DNA of 61,869 bases from Bondarzewia mesenterica (GCA_004802705.1 SGPL01000147.1:1-61869), one strand, 5' to 3'; positions 11,964-24,092 are shown, numbered from the stretch's first letter. Numbers and translations are program-made. Notes: a model not told the origin generated them from the letters alone.

Positions 11964-12422
11964 ATGTCTTCACAGTCCGACTCCGACTCCTCACGCCCTG
12001 CAGCGCCCCGCGCCCCCAGCGCAAACGCCGTCGCGAAGCCGCCAGGTGCACAAATTCGGTACGTGCGCCAGCATTGCCCTTCCCACTCCATGACTCGAAC
12101 GCGGGAGGCATACTGACGACCCCTTGTTCTGTGCAAAGTCGTCGCGCTGGCGCCTCGCAAGTCTCGAAACCCAACTCGTCGCGTTCAGCAGGCGCAGGCG
12201 GCTCCTCAAACACGATGCTGAAGCTCTACACCGACGACTCACCAGGCCTCAGAGTGTACGTGTCCTCGTTGACGCTACGCTCTCCCTCCATGTGCTATTT
12301 CTAAATAACTTGCGTTCGTTCACAGAGACCCGTTCATCGTCCTCGTCCTCTCTCTCTCCTTCATCGCCTCCATATTCTTCCTCCACATCTCCGCGAAGAT
12401 CATTCGTGCCTTCACGAAGTAA
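11964..12422 (+). CDS. Sec61 beta subunit of the ER translocon
   Basis: Small tail-anchored subunit of the Sec61/SecY protein-conducting channel (yeast Sbh1/Sbh2). Three coding exons: 11964-12058 (MSSQSDSDSSRPAAPRAPS, low complexity), 12139-12255 (RRRAGASQVSKPNSS then GGSSNTMLKLYTDDSPGL, the conserved cytosolic motif) and 12326-12422 (VDPFIVLVLSLSFIASIFFL, the single transmembrane helix, ending ISAKIIRAFTK). Phases agree at both joins. Length of about 100 residues is normal. The N-terminal Ser/Pro region is a typical phosphorylation and acetylation zone in the family. It is divergently paired with the SDE2-like gene. Confidence 0.95.
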
Positions 12423-12737
12423 TATCTTGTACTGCATTGCGCACGCCACTTGGTTAGGTGGGCTACGGTTATACGGTACTCTACACGGGTAGGCCGCGAG
12501 CGCGGCTGTGGGGCTGGAACGGGTTGTTTCCAAAAACATGTTTCCTGCGGACTATCGTATGCGTCTGGCAATGGCACGTTCCTTTTCAATCGTACATATT
12601 CATCGGGTGTTCCAGTTGCCAGCAAGAGCACACTTTCCACCGACAATTCCCCGCAATATTGACAGCGTTGAGATCTTGCTCACACTCGTGTGATCGAATT
12701 CTCATCTAAGATTGCTTCATCTTTTTTCCGGACTGAT

Positions 12738-15443
12738 CTACGCTTCCTCCGCTTTCTTTAGCACAGACCAAATCGCATCTTCGACAGACCTAGTCGTCTC
12801 AGATGAGGTATTCAAGCTGGTCATGAAATACGCCACGTTTCCCAACGTCCGGAAGTGAATGCTGAATGGCGCTCCTCCAGGTGCGGACGATCCGCCAGCT
12901 TCGCCGTGAACAGCAAGGTTCAGCGACTTGAAAATCATCTGCGCTGAGTGCGACTGATAACCTGTTGACACAAATTACCCCAACTGAGACCAATGTCGGA
13001 TCCAAATAAACTTTCTGAGAACACTCACCGCCCTGACGGTCCTTCACCTTGATCGCTAACACGGTCCCAAGCGCCATCACCTCGTCAACAACACCAAGAT
13101 TGGAGACAGTATGCACGAAATCCGGCGCCCAGAAACTCCACACCTTCGCCTCCTCCCTCTCCGGCGTCAGCTCTCTCCACATCTCTTTCGCACCATCCCA
13201 CTCTCGACCCTCAGCGAGCCCTTGCACGATGCTCAGTGTCTCATTTGCGACTTCGCAGCCAATGGCATGCGCAGAGTAGCTATGCCCATGGAGCAGCGCG
13301 TCAACCTTCTTCTCGCTCAAGAACGCCTGGAATATAGAGTCCGTCGCCAGAGTGACAGCGAGGGGGAGGAGGCCGCCTGTGAGGATTTTCGCGTAGACGG
13401 AGATGTCAGGGTTAACGCCGAGAAGGGGTGCCGTGCTCTGCAGCCCGAGACGGTAGAGGCCGACGAAGACTTCGTCAAAGATGACGGGCAGGCCGGACCA
13501 TTCTTTTGAAGAGGCCGCAGAGGGGCCACGGACGACGTCGACCATGATGCGCTGGAATAGCGGGTCGACGAAGACCATCCCGCCTGCACCAAGGACGAGC
13601 GGCTCGAGCACAAGAGCTGCAAATGGAGCACCACCTCTGTGTTCCAACCTCTCCAACGCACCTTGGATATGCTGTCGATAAGTCTGTGCGAGCGGAGTAT
13701 TGAGACGTTTCTGAATGTCATATGCCCAAGCCATAGACTCCACCGCTATTTCTCCATCTTTTGAGATGGCCTCGGGGACAGTGATATATGTCTGTCCGTT
13801 CCGAATGGAGACCGACGGTGGCTCGAACCAGTATCCCTTTGCCTGATGCCATTCGCAGGTATACATCCCCTCCTCACACGCGTCCATGGCACCAATTGTA
13901 TCTCCATGATAGCTTCCCTTGAGCCCGATGATTCCCAGGTCCTTTTTTCTCCGTACTGGCCAGACCTTTTCCGTAGCGAACCGTCCATGCGCGCAACGCC
14001 ATCTTGATCGCGACCTCCATGCCCGTGGACCCGTTGTCCGAGATGAATGCGCGGGACGCCCAGCCCTTCCCCGGGCCATCTTTGACGAGGCGTTCAGAGA
14101 GCTTGAGCGCTGGGAGATGCGTTGCTTCGGGGAACATGACGTGACCATACCGTCCTGCCGCGCGTGCAGCTGCCAACGTGAGTGACGAGTGTGCGTGTCC
14201 CAAAGCTTGCGTCCACCATGATGCCGAGCCATCCAGTTGCGGTTCCAAAAGAGAATTGCCAGTTCCAGAGTGAGCAGGAAGTGACGAAATGGCCTTGTGA
14301 CCGTTATACACGGAGAAATAGTCGCCCCAGGCACTGTCGATGACGTTCACGTTCATAGGATCTTTGACTAGACCGTGCTGAACGAATGGCCACCAGACGG
14401 TATCGAGAGTACGACCAGGCATGGATTCTAGCTCGGCAATCCGTTGACTGTGGCATTCATCCAGGCGACGAAGAACATCAAACAAATTGCCTTGGTGATC
14501 CTCGGGTACCGCAGACTGATAGTACTGTTCCGTCAGAGTGAAGTTCTGATCGAGATCGTCCTCTCTCGGTGGTGGCGCGTCGAGTGCCGAAACATGAACT
14601 CCACGTTCGGCAAAGTACGGAAGGAGGTATTCCCAGTTGCGATAATAAGTGTCCTTGAACAGTAAGATGGAGTCCACGATATAGCCTCGAAGGAGAAGTG
14701 ACTCGTACGACGAAATGGTTGAGGAGATGCCGCCAAGTTTAGAGTCACCAATCAAAATCGTAGGCAAGAAGAGAGGTCTGTAGCTATCGAGTTGTGTAGT
14801 GCCGGACAACGTCGGACTGTGAACGCCTGTTAATCAAAGTGTTAGGGCAGACGAACGATCTCTAAAGGCAAGCGAGGGCGATCCAATGTTTCTACCACTC
14901 ACTGTGGGCATCAATTCTCACCTCCAGCCGTCTCTACATACATATGCGCTCCAGCCGGCGATTGGGATGCGCATCGACGGATGTAGCTCGCGACCGAACT
15001 CACAAAAGTCTCGTCCGAGGGCACTGAGACCTAAATATGCGTCACACATCTCCGTCTTGACAAAAACAGTAGCTGCTTGGACCTACGTCTCTACCGTCCT
15101 TTTCTGCCGCCATTTTCGCCGCCAGATGCGGACTTAAGGGCTCATCGTAGCGGAACAGACAGTGGCTGTGGACCAAATCCTTATTGCTACCTGCATGGCA
15201 CTTCACATGCCTATAAGAATCGCAGAAAAGGTCACCACAGCCAACCTCCCAAATAATCGAGTGCTGAACTCACTCATCATCCGCATCCCGCATAGGCCCC
15301 GTACTGACTGGCTTGAGGTAAAAAACCTGGTTCTTCAACGACGCCGAGGCGCGCACCAGCGCAGACGTGAGGATCGTTTTGCCGACATCAGTGTTGGCTC
15401 CGAATATCTGATGTATTCGAAACTTTTTGAAGAGGAGGGACAT
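12738..15443 (-). CDS. BIO3-BIO1: Bifunctional dethiobiotin synthetase / DAPA aminotransferase (frame broken by one base)
   Basis: Fused biotin-pathway enzyme: the N-terminal half (BioD) makes dethiobiotin and the C-terminal half (BioA, PLP-dependent) makes 7,8-diaminopelargonate. The start at 15443 leads to the P-loop GANTDVGKT. Exons join at 15274/15210 (HVKCHAGSNKDLVHS), 15087 (CLFRYDEPLSPHLAAKM) and then GAHMYVETAGGVHSP and ILIGDSKLGGISSTI. The BioA half shows FISDNGSTGMEVA, KGSYHGDTIGAMD, VIFDEVFVGLYRLG and the PLP-lysine context YAKILTGGLLPLA. The last exon ends at 12738 (VEDAIWSVLKKAEEA). The frame changes by one base at a six-A run (13943-13948 on the plus strand shows six T): upstream reads ASTEKK, and DLGIIGLKG is only reached by dropping one base. 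No plausible intron removes this, so it is either an assembly indel or a real mutation. Confidence 0.92.
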
Positions 15444-15971
15444 AGCAGGTCGACTTGGACCGGCGCCAGTCTGACTCGAGGAGAACTGCGGCGGACAAAG
15501 TCCGATGAGCAGGAGAATAGACCCAATTTTCCGACATTGAGGCGCGTGAGCCGATTGGCTTTCCGGTTTGTACATATTAGGATCGGAAGGCGTAGGACAA
15601 CATGCGTACATAACGGCTCATTAGCGGCAACTTCTTCCGAGTCCGAGTTGCCAAGAGGCTGTATAAAAATTCAATGCGAACATGAAGGCCTCAACCTGAA
15701 AATTACAGTATTTAATCAACATTATCTTACATTGAGAGCCCACAATATTCGGCAGCAGCTCAGTGTCACACAGTAGAGAGTATCTACTTCGCAAATTAGC
15801 AACTTGTATAGTAGACGTGCGGTCCCCATACGTAGTATGCCCATGGCGTGACGATTAGACAAATTAACACAGTATATACTCATCTATCACAAACAAGTGT
15901 TCTAAAAATCTAGCCGTCGTCCCACGAAGTCAAACGGTGACAGGGATGTCAAGTCTGATCCGGCGACCCAA
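15444..15971. other. Intergenic, 5' of BIO3-BIO1 and 3' of the Nudix gene
   Basis: AT-rich 3' flank of the minus-strand Nudix gene plus the BIO3-BIO1 promoter. Open frames here are shadows. No gene seen. Confidence 0.55.
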
Positions 15972-17050
15972 TCATGTACTCGCGACAGCCAGAGCTCCTG
16001 TAACCACAGAAAACGTTCGCTGAGTTCCTTCAACGTCTTCGCCGTTCTCCTTCAAAAAAAGAAGAATAGAGGTCAACCCGACTAATTGACCTGGACCCCA
16101 ACGTTCGAACGTTGGCTTCTTCTCGAACGCAATTTCCGCGGCGAGAATCTGACGATGCTGAACTTCAGTATGAAACACAACGAAAGATACAGGAGGGTGG
16201 TACCAGGATATCTGCTGTGAGACCCTTGATCGCGGACGCCGCACTGCGAAAACGATGCATGCGATATGTAGTGTTCCCTAGAGTAGCGATGCGACTGTCG
16301 GTCGTGTTCTGGACAACCATATCAAACAAGGGAGGAAACCACGACCAGGGAGGAACTTACATGAAGTTCTGTCTCGTACGGCCAATGCTCACTGCCTATG
16401 GATACCAAAGGTTCCTTCCTCGCAATCGTGGGGTTCAACAGTGCTTCTAGGGGGTGATCGAAGATATGCTCCACCTCCCCGGCGGACGCCTGGAGCCCCT
16501 CCAACACAGCTAGATCATCTAAAATGGCCACCACCGGTGTAACAAGCAGCCTGTATGGGGACATAAATGGCCTGAGTGTGCATATGGTATGTATGTGTGG
16601 CGACGCAAGGGGCAGCCTGACCTCCTCGTTCGCTTCTCGATACTGCATACCAGTGGTCAGTTCACATGAACGTATGTGTGTGTGCATCGATGAGTAGAAA
16701 GCACTCACCGCAGTACCGATGATATCGTGATCCGTTTCGTCCACTTTGCCGCCAGGCAAAGCAGTCTGTCCAGGATGCGAACGAAGTGCCTTCGAGCGCG
16801 TTGTCAACAGTACACGCAACTCGCCCGCTTTCTCGTACAAGAGCACCAAGACAGCCGCCAGTTTGGACGAAGGATATGTGGTCCTGAAAATTGCAGGAAA
16901 TTATACTTAGCTTGGTTGAGAAGAACGACCGCCTAGGAACACTTACAGGTCAACTTGTTCCGGCTGGTGAAGTTTCAGTCGTTCAATGCAAACTCTGGAG
17001 ATATTTGAAGGTCTGCTGAAAGGAATACTCAAAGCGAGGTCCTCTTCCAT
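15972..17050 (-). CDS. Nudix hydrolase, CoA-diphosphatase (PCD1/NUDT7) type
   Basis: Probable (peroxisomal or mitochondrial) coenzyme A diphosphatase. The start at 17050 (MEEDLALSIPFS) is followed by an intron in (DL)TTYPSSKLAAVLVLL. The family signature LLTTRSKALRSHPGQTALPGG lies directly before the Nudix box GGKVDETDHDIIGTA, then, across an intron, YREANEEVRLP. Later exons read LHTICTLRPFMSPYRLLVTPV, TYRMHRFRSAASAIKGLTADIL and, after a 55-base intron, ILAAEIAFEKKPTFERW. Odd point: the glycine that usually closes the box (REUXEEXGU) is arginine here (EEVRL), a single-base difference from GGG. No clear SKL-type ending (it ends AVAST). It shares a 235-base upstream region with POP4. Confidence 0.85.
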
Positions 17051-17285
17051 GGTGATTAATGCCTAGACTGGAGAGGATCAAGGGGCAACTTGGAGAGGAT
17101 ACAGACTGAACAAAGCCGCTTTCAGGACGTCGAATATGAAGCGATTAGATAATCAACCACTACCGGCGGCACAGCCTCATTGTAACCCCGACACTCATAC
17201 TAGACTTGTCCGTCACTACACATAGAGACTCGGTCACCAGTCTACATTGTAACAACTTGTCCGTCTTCCCTCTTCCCTTGTAAAA
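17051..17285. promoter_or_regulatory. Shared promoter, Nudix gene / POP4
   Basis: 235 bases between the divergent start codons. Nothing specific recognised beyond the spacing. Confidence 0.5.
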
Positions 17286-18471
17286 ATGGTCGAACTATAC
17301 AGGACGTACATCCCCTGGCTACCGGTTGAAGACCAAGATAAACTCTTCCCTCATTTTTCTGCAAGTTCTACTCCTCAATGATGCCGCGAACACAGACTCA
17401 CGTATTGCTTCTTTCTACTAGAATACGGGCGACCTGATCCAGGCAGGCCAATTATTCGTTTCATCCGTGTATGCTCGTAACACGAGTGCTTCCAGGGTCC
17501 GCGTGCGCAGTTTATCACTTCTACCCCGTTCACACCGCGCTATGTCGACTCTACTATTGGACGCGTATCCTCCGAGCGTTCTGCGATTTACAACGAGCGC
17601 ATCAAGCATCGACAGATGTTTCTGGACAATCCTGCCAAGAGAAGCCGGCTTGGACTGCAGAGGCAAGCCCAGATCGAGAAGAGACGCAAGGAGCAGGCGC
17701 GCAAACGGCTTGGAGTGATCGGCCGGGATGAAGCAATAGAAAAGGGTATGTGGAAATTGAAGGCAGAGGAAACCCGGTGAGCTTTTATTCTAATTGACAC
17801 CGATTATTTCCCATCTCGTGAGCTGTGCCCGGAATCAAAGGATGAGCACTGAACTATGAGAATACAGGTGGGACTTGTTCATCCCGTTGCATCAACTATG
17901 GCTTGGATATATGTCCGAGCTGTTAGGTCTTGCTGCGTCTCCGGAATCAGGAGCACCCTCTCCGAAGGATATGCCAGCTTCCGCTGGTATGCATGCCAAG
18001 CTTGTCAAGGCTGATTTCAACGGATCCATAATGACTGGTGTGTCCTCGATTTGTCGTTGTTACATGACACCATAACTGATGCTTGTACTTATTTTTTCAG
18101 TACGCCGAAGCAAGAATCCATCTCTCATCGACCTTTCTGGAATAGTTATTCACGAGACCGAAAACGCATTCCGGGTAGTGACGCGAAAGAACAAGATGAA
18201 GCGTAGGTCTTCCTCATGCTACATGCTAACACACATACGCTGATACGATCACGATCATTCAGTCCTCCCGAAGCACGGATCAGTTTTTGCATTCGCCATC
18301 CCTTTGTATTCCACCCTAGGCTCTTCTTCTTCCTCATCCGCGTCATCGCCCGGTAGAACTGTGCTCGACGGGCCGTGTATCGAGTTCGAGCTGTATGGAA
18401 ACCAGTTCCAATTCCGGTCTGCAGAGCGTGCTTCGAAAAAATTCAAGCCAAAGGAAACCATTGAGTTGTGA
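17286..18471 (+). CDS. POP4: RNase P/MRP protein subunit Pop4 (Rpp29)
   Basis: Subunit of the RNase P and RNase MRP ribonucleoproteins that process tRNA and rRNA precursors. The body is clear: FTPRYVDSTIGRVSSERSA, then the basic helix RRKEQARKRLGV, then WDLFIPLHQLWLGYMSELLG. The Rpp29 barrel follows with SLIDLSGIVIHETENAFRVV and LPKHGSVFAFAIP, ending FKPKETIEL. Introns sit after KAEETR, FNGSIMT and RKNKMK. The N-terminus is uncertain: the ATG at 17286 (MVELYRTYIPWLPVEDQ) gives a plausible first exon, but the one or two introns between it and QGPRAQFITSTP (about 17495) cannot be fixed from splice phase alone. It is divergently paired with the Nudix gene. Confidence 0.88.
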
Positions 18472-19290
18472 CGATCACCATGCTGTAAGGCTCTCCGGAC
18501 TTGATCACAGTGTTTAGAAACTGACTCTTTTGTTAGGTCTACCAGACTTCAAACCTTGCCTCTTCGTTGACAATGAAGAGCTTACCGCGCTATACACGAG
18601 GAATCAAGGGCATTACTACTGCAGCGCTTCAGCGAGACCATGTGATCCATGAAACCCTCTCGACATTGGGCCTTGCAGACAACATATCATCAAATAGGTG
18701 TCTGAGAACGCCTTCCACCTCTTGCATAGGTCTAGTGTGTGCGATGGTACCGCATTCATGCTCTTGAATGTTCTTTAACGCTCCCTTCATCGCTGTCCAA
18801 TTGAATATGTCCTGCGCATGCCTCCTCGGAAAACGATTTGCCAAGTATTTGATCCTGTCCGTGAGTCTTTGCCCATGAACTAATGCACCGATTTCGCAAA
18901 CCGTAATCTACTCCCTTGCATCGCTTAGGTGAGTCCATTGCTCTAGAAGTGCTTTCGTAGGAGGAACGTTGGTACTGACGGCGGTCCGGTTCGATGATGC
19001 TCTGCTGATATCAACGCAATTAAGCACATGATGTGCGATGATCCCAACATGAGACGATTCATGTTCATAGTATTGGCAAGTTAGCAACTCATACCTACTT
19101 CATGGTAAATCGGGATAAAAATTACGACAGCATTCGCTTGTCACATTGAACGAAAGTCAAAATAATCAAGACGAAGCCCATTAAATTACGACCGTCGTGC
19201 TGGGGGAGATGAGAAAAGAAACGCAAGCCTACCATAGCAATAGATATCACACCCCAGCCTACACGCAATCTAGCAATCCCACACGCTGAA
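18472..19290. other. Convergent intergenic, weak coding hints
   Basis: 3' flanks of POP4 and the proline-rich gene. A plus-strand stretch near 18567-18700 (YTRGIKGITTAALQRDH) and a minus-strand one at 18629-18844 both stay open, but neither has an accepted start/splice structure or a family match. Either could be an unspliced 3' exon or chance. Confidence 0.4.
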
Positions 19291-22217
19291 CTAGCGTCTG
19301 CTCCGCGAAGCAGCCGACTTCCTCTGTATATATTCCTCCTCCCACTCCTCAGGACCCTCCTCGCTCTCGTCTTCGGCGCCTTCCACGTAGCCCACGCCCA
19401 TGAACACCGGCTGCCCCCCAGCGCCTCCATGCGCGAGGAAACCTTTCTTCTTGCTCCGCGTGCCGACACCGATCAGCAGCTCGTCATCAAGATCTTCTTC
19501 CTGGTCCTCTTCCTCGTGCAGACCGCCCTCCGCAGACCGCAACTCCTCATCCAACGTTCGACGCCGCGCCTTGGTAGATGTAGCGCGCGACGCGTTCCGA
19601 GCAGAAGGAACACCAGCCTCCCGAGGCTTCGAGGATATCTTGCGACTTGCCATGGGGATACGTGATGGTTTCTTAGCAGGAGCAGCTCGCCCCTTTCCTT
19701 TCTCCTTGGACGCAGGCAGTTCTATCGGATCCGGGGCTACAGCAGCCAAGGCGAGCGGGTCATCGGAATCATTTCGCGGGAGACTTGGACGGAACGGTGT
19801 CTTAATGTGCGATCGGGCTGGTGGCTTAGGCCTTTTGGGCGTACCCGCAGGTATAGGAGAAGTCGGTAGGCGTTTGTCGAGAACGTTCTGTGAAGGAGGC
19901 GGTGGGCTTAAAAACTGTTGGGGTGGCGGAGATGAACTTAAAGGCTGCTGTGGTGGCGAAGATGGATGTGAAGGTTGCTGAGGTGGCGGCGATGGGCTTG
20001 GAGGCTGCTGACGCGGGGGCGATGGTGAGGCTGCGGGCGCACCAGCTGAATATGGTATTTTCATTGGAGACAACATGGAGACATCTGCAATTTCCTCTCC
20101 GGCCAAAGGTTTGTTTATGGATGGCACGCGGATGGGTCCCCGTATGTCACTGATAGGAACCATGGGCGGAGTAGGAGGCAATCTGTCCTCAGGACTAGTT
20201 TCACCTTCATGATCACCGTCAGATGTGAGTGAAGGCGTCGTGAGATCAGTGATATCGGCCGCCATAGGAGGCCAGTTACGGGTGGGAACATGAGAAGATG
20301 GTGGCAGGGACTGAGAGAGCGCTGAAGGGCCAGAAACATTACGAGATGAAGGAAGACCGCTGAAAGATTGCGAAAGGAGCCGGTTCTCCGACGAAAATGT
20401 TAATGTTGTTGAGGCTGACCCCATTGTAAGACGTCGTTTAGCAGCTTGCACCTCCTCGCCAACATACCCATCCCACTTGCGCTTCTCACCAATGCCAGAA
20501 ACTGACCTGGAGAAATCTGACACCCCTGTGCTTCTGCTGGCAAAAGAATTCATGTCTGCTGGACCTCCGTTGACCTTGCGCAGCCTCACCGTCTTCATTT
20601 CGGTTAAAAACGCAGCCATCTTGTCGGACGGAACGTTGACAGTAGGTTGACCTTTCCGTTTCACCCGAGACGCACCTCCATAAACGGCGGAATTGATAGG
20701 TGCCTCGACCGGTGCACGGGTGTGCTTGAGGTTTGCGCGGACACTAGCGAAGAGGGACGCAGTTTCTGCAGCAGTTGGCACCCGTCCACGTACCCGAGGT
20801 AGTGGAGGAGGAGGCGGTGGCGGCGGCGGGGGAATTAGATGCGGTACATAAGAGTGACTTGTTGAGGACGTTGTCGGCCGCTTGGCCAGCTATTTGAGGG
20901 GAAATGGGATGACAGTTCTCTATGAGGCGGTCACGTAATGGAACATACCTCGGCTTTCAATCGTCGTACTTCTTCCTCGAGTAGCTTGATCTTCTCTTCA
21001 TATCCATGTTTCTCCGCGTAGATCTCCGAAGTATCCGCTTCCCTCTCCCAGTGTCTTTCCCTCTCCCTCTGTTCTTCCCTAACCGCACTCAATTCCCGCT
21101 CCTTGCCCCGCACGCGGATTTCTCCAGAGCTGTCTGGGTGGATCGGCTCTAAATAATCATAAGTGCGTTCCTTCCCTTTCCAGCTTGAATGTTCCGGAGA
21201 CTGTTCCACGTCGGAGGAATAAAGCGCTCTCTCTTTCCCTTTACTCGACTTGGAATAAGTAAACCTGTTCCCGCTAGGAGAGATCTGGACGGAGGGAAGT
21301 AAAAGTGACGGATCTGCATCATCGCTGAACCTCCGCACCGCGCCATCTACTAAAGACCCAGGCCGCAAACGTGAAGGTGACTTAGGACTGTTCGCGACGG
21401 TTGTGTTCCTGCGTGACGCATCCAGCGAAATGGGGCTTGACGGACCAGCCTCTGATAATTTGTCGCCATCGGGAGTGCCAAAACGAGCGTTGCCGGGCCG
21501 TTTCTCAGGGACTTTGTTCACATCCAATGCAAAATGAACGCGCGACTTGCTAGCATCGCCCACGTTGCCCGATTCGTCAGTTTCCATGGATGGCGAGCGC
21601 GGGAAAAGTGAACCGGGCATGGTAATCGATGGGCAGCGTCGAAGGGTGCGAGAAACAGGAGCAGGTTCCAAGGCAGGTTGATCTTGTCGAAATGACAAGG
21701 ACAATGTCAGTTTCTGGGAAGCAGGCGCCTTGTGACGCAAAGGAGCACACCTTGTTCATTTTGCGTGTCCGGACGACGTGGCGGCAGGCCGCGAAATACA
21801 GGCGCAGATAAAGGACGCTTGCGCAGGGACGGAGAAGGCGATACGTCCGGGGATTCCTGCTGAGATGGCGAGGACATGACAGGCGTCGAAGGCCTCACGC
21901 GCTGGCGCCCGCCGCGCTTCCTTGTCCTCCTCTCCTCCTCTCCCTCCTCCTCATATCTTCTACTGTGCTTTTTCGGGGGCCTCTCAAGATTCTCGTATGT
22001 TTTACGAGCATGCGAATTTGGTCTGACTGGTTTCTCAGAGACCTGTCCACAAAGAATTCAACAATAGGAGTCGCACCAGGACAAAAGTTACATTTACCTC
22101 TACTACAACACCGCCCGTGGCACTCGTGACAAAATTCTCAACCTCACGAGATATAAATCCAAAAACGCTGGAAAGAATCCCCGGCTGGGATGGTGGATCG
22201 TGCTCTGCGGAGGGCAT
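19291..22217 (-). CDS. Large proline-rich coiled-coil protein, unknown function
   Basis: Not recognised. Four or more exons join in phase. The start at 22217 (MPSAEHDPPSQPGILSSVFG) is followed by ATGGVVVE, VSEKPVRPNSHARKTYENLE, then RPDTQNEQ joined to DQPALEPAPVSRTLRRCPSI. A charged helix (REEQRERERHWEREADTSE to LLEEEVRRLKAE) predicts a coiled coil. Next come ten prolines (HLIPPPPPPPPPPLP), a block TAAETASLFASVRANLKHTR that vaguely recalls actin-binding WH2 segments, and MAAFLTEMKTVRLRKV. A Pro/Gln repeat region (see repeat at 19885-20030) and an acidic/basic tail ending AASRSRR complete it, about 850 residues in all. Poly-Pro plus coiled coil suggests a cytoskeletal or scaffold role, but this is inference only. 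An upstream ATG at 22316 in the same frame is possible but less likely. Confidence 0.72.
19885..20030 (-). repeat. 30-bp tandem repeat coding Pro/Gln/Ser units
   Basis: Units of exactly 30 bases begin at 19915, 19945 and 19975, with partial copies at about 19885 and 20005. On the coding strand each unit reads roughly SPPPQQP plus three Ser/Pro/His/Leu residues. Copies have diverged at the third codon positions and in the spacer residues. It is an in-frame minisatellite likely to vary in length between strains. Confidence 0.8.
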
Positions 22218-22568
22218 GCGACGAGCTGGTTGTGGTTCAAAGGCACAGAGGTAAACAAAGGTAAACAAACGCGTCGCGACAATGACATTGCCACATTTGG
22301 TGATTCTTGCCCACAACCCGCCTTACAATAACCCCTCCAATTCCTCGTTGCACAGCGCTGTAGCTGCGCAGGAGCAGTGCAGTAGCGATGTATAAATCAA
22401 AGATATCCACAGCAAGAAGGTCGTCAATGAATATAAAAAGGTTAAAAGAAAACGCGCGTAGAAGAGAAAGTCCGATTGAGAAATCATTTCAGGCAAAAGA
22501 TACAACTACACTAGAATAGATGGTTGGCATCTTCCCTCGATCGAATTCGTCATGTTGTACGTTGGTAA

Positions 22569-24092
22569 TTATCGGTAGCCCTGGTACGAGTAACTTGGGG
22601 GACCACTGGATGCAGTCGCGACAGACGCACGCACCGCAGCATACGGATCAGCGTATTGCATCGTCCTGCTAACTCGTGGTTCGTCTGAGTTTGGCTCAGA
22701 GCTCGGAGCACCAAATCCAGTTGGCGCGGGGTCGGAGAACGCCCCATACGCGTCCATGCTAGGACGCGATTGCGCGGCAGGCGGACTGTCATATCGCGAA
22801 GGGGCAGCGCCGAAACCACCAGTGGCCGGAGGAGTGCTGGCCGAGTTGCCAGAGTAGCGGTTTGCATCGGAGAATGGTGATTCATCAGCGTCATCCAACG
22901 TCGATCGACGGGGAGCCGGAATGGCCTCGTAAGTGGACTCCTCATCACCAGCTTCGTCGTACTCGGTGGGATGTTGGAATGGGGGATCACGTGGGCGCGA
23001 TGATTTGCCCGTTCGCCAGTCGTATACGGCGAGGCCAAATGAAGCAGCCCAAACGCCTGCGGTAGAATTGAGATCCATGCATGGATAAATCTGAAGCATG
23101 TAAACGCACCGAAAGCCAACCAGAAGAAGATGGCTCCAGCCTTCTTCGTGCTGCACCAACCACCCAGCCCTTTCTTAAAGTCATCGCCTTTGCTGGCGTT
23201 GGGGTCATTATCGGCATTTTTGCAGCCTGCCTCTGTCCAGGCAGAGATCGTCGTAATAAAGCTGAACATGCCGATAAATTATGTGGGAAGCAAAAATGAT
23301 GACTTGATACGTACGCGATGAGGAGACTAAAGGTCGTGCCCAATCCCAGCAGGATGAAGCCCACACGGACTTCTTTCAATGCCCGTGCAAGGCGAATGAA
23401 TTTGTCGTACTTTTCGTACACCACTGGGATTAATAACAAGAAAGCAGAAAGGATCATGCCGGATATAGACACAAATAGTGCAAATCCTGTGAGTCCAGCT
23501 GAAGGCATCCATGATTGAGCGACGCGTTGATGGAGACAAGCTATCACGGAACCTACATGGACCCACTTTCCATTTCGCTTGAAACGCAGCAACACTAGCA
23601 AAACAACACATTGCGAGGAAATTGAAGAATATTTGAGACGTGTGGAATATGATGGCAGGCTTCGACACGATCATCTGTCAACCAAATCCAAAGCAAAGCA
23701 ATGACATTGGTCAGCTAAACGTCTCGAGGACGACAGAAGGAGAAGATGAACCACAAGCCATATCATCCATAGTAGTGGGACGAAAAGAATGAAAACAAGG
23801 GCCCCCGCCGTGTCCAGAGTCTGCATGGACGTCGAGGTAGAGGGAGCATTACGTAACATAGTTCAACTTCGACCGGCCGTGTTCAGGACGAAGCTGCGGC
23901 GCTGCGCACCGACGGAACTCCCAGATGAAAAGAAAGCCGAAATTAACGAGCGACACGTACATCGTCTTCAAAGCCCACCACACCGCGCCCATTCCCTATC
24001 CCTCCTGAGACTGACGTCGACATGGGATGGCTAGAACTCTTGGCCGGGATCACCTTCGTTACGCCGTCTTTCAACTTGTCCAGGAACGACAT
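22569..24092 (-). CDS. Four-TM MARVEL-like membrane protein
   Basis: Exon 1 (ATG at 24092) reads MSFLDKLKDGVTKVIPAKSS to GVVGFEDD and splices in phase 0 to MIVSKPAIIFHTSQIFFNFL (23674). Later joins give KWKVGPSGLTGFALFVSISG, FSLLIAFITTISAWTEAGCK and FWLAFGVWAASFGLAVYDW, so four hydrophobic segments are separated by short loops. The third loop, with Cys and Asp (CKNADNDPNASKGDD), would be external. A cytosolic tail of about 150 residues rich in Ser, Pro and Asp ends SYSYQGYR. The topology matches MARVEL-domain proteins of membrane apposition and vesicle traffic in fungi; the tail suggests phosphorylation. The long first intron (about 290 bases) could hide another exon. Function is not established. 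Confidence 0.75.

Noticed and set aside
13900..14000. A tiny intron (24 bases) to explain the BIO3-BIO1 frame break
   Set aside because: Too short for fungal splicing, and the resulting phase is still wrong.
18629..18844. Minus-strand open frame after POP4
   Set aside because: No family match and no consistent exon structure; probably chance.
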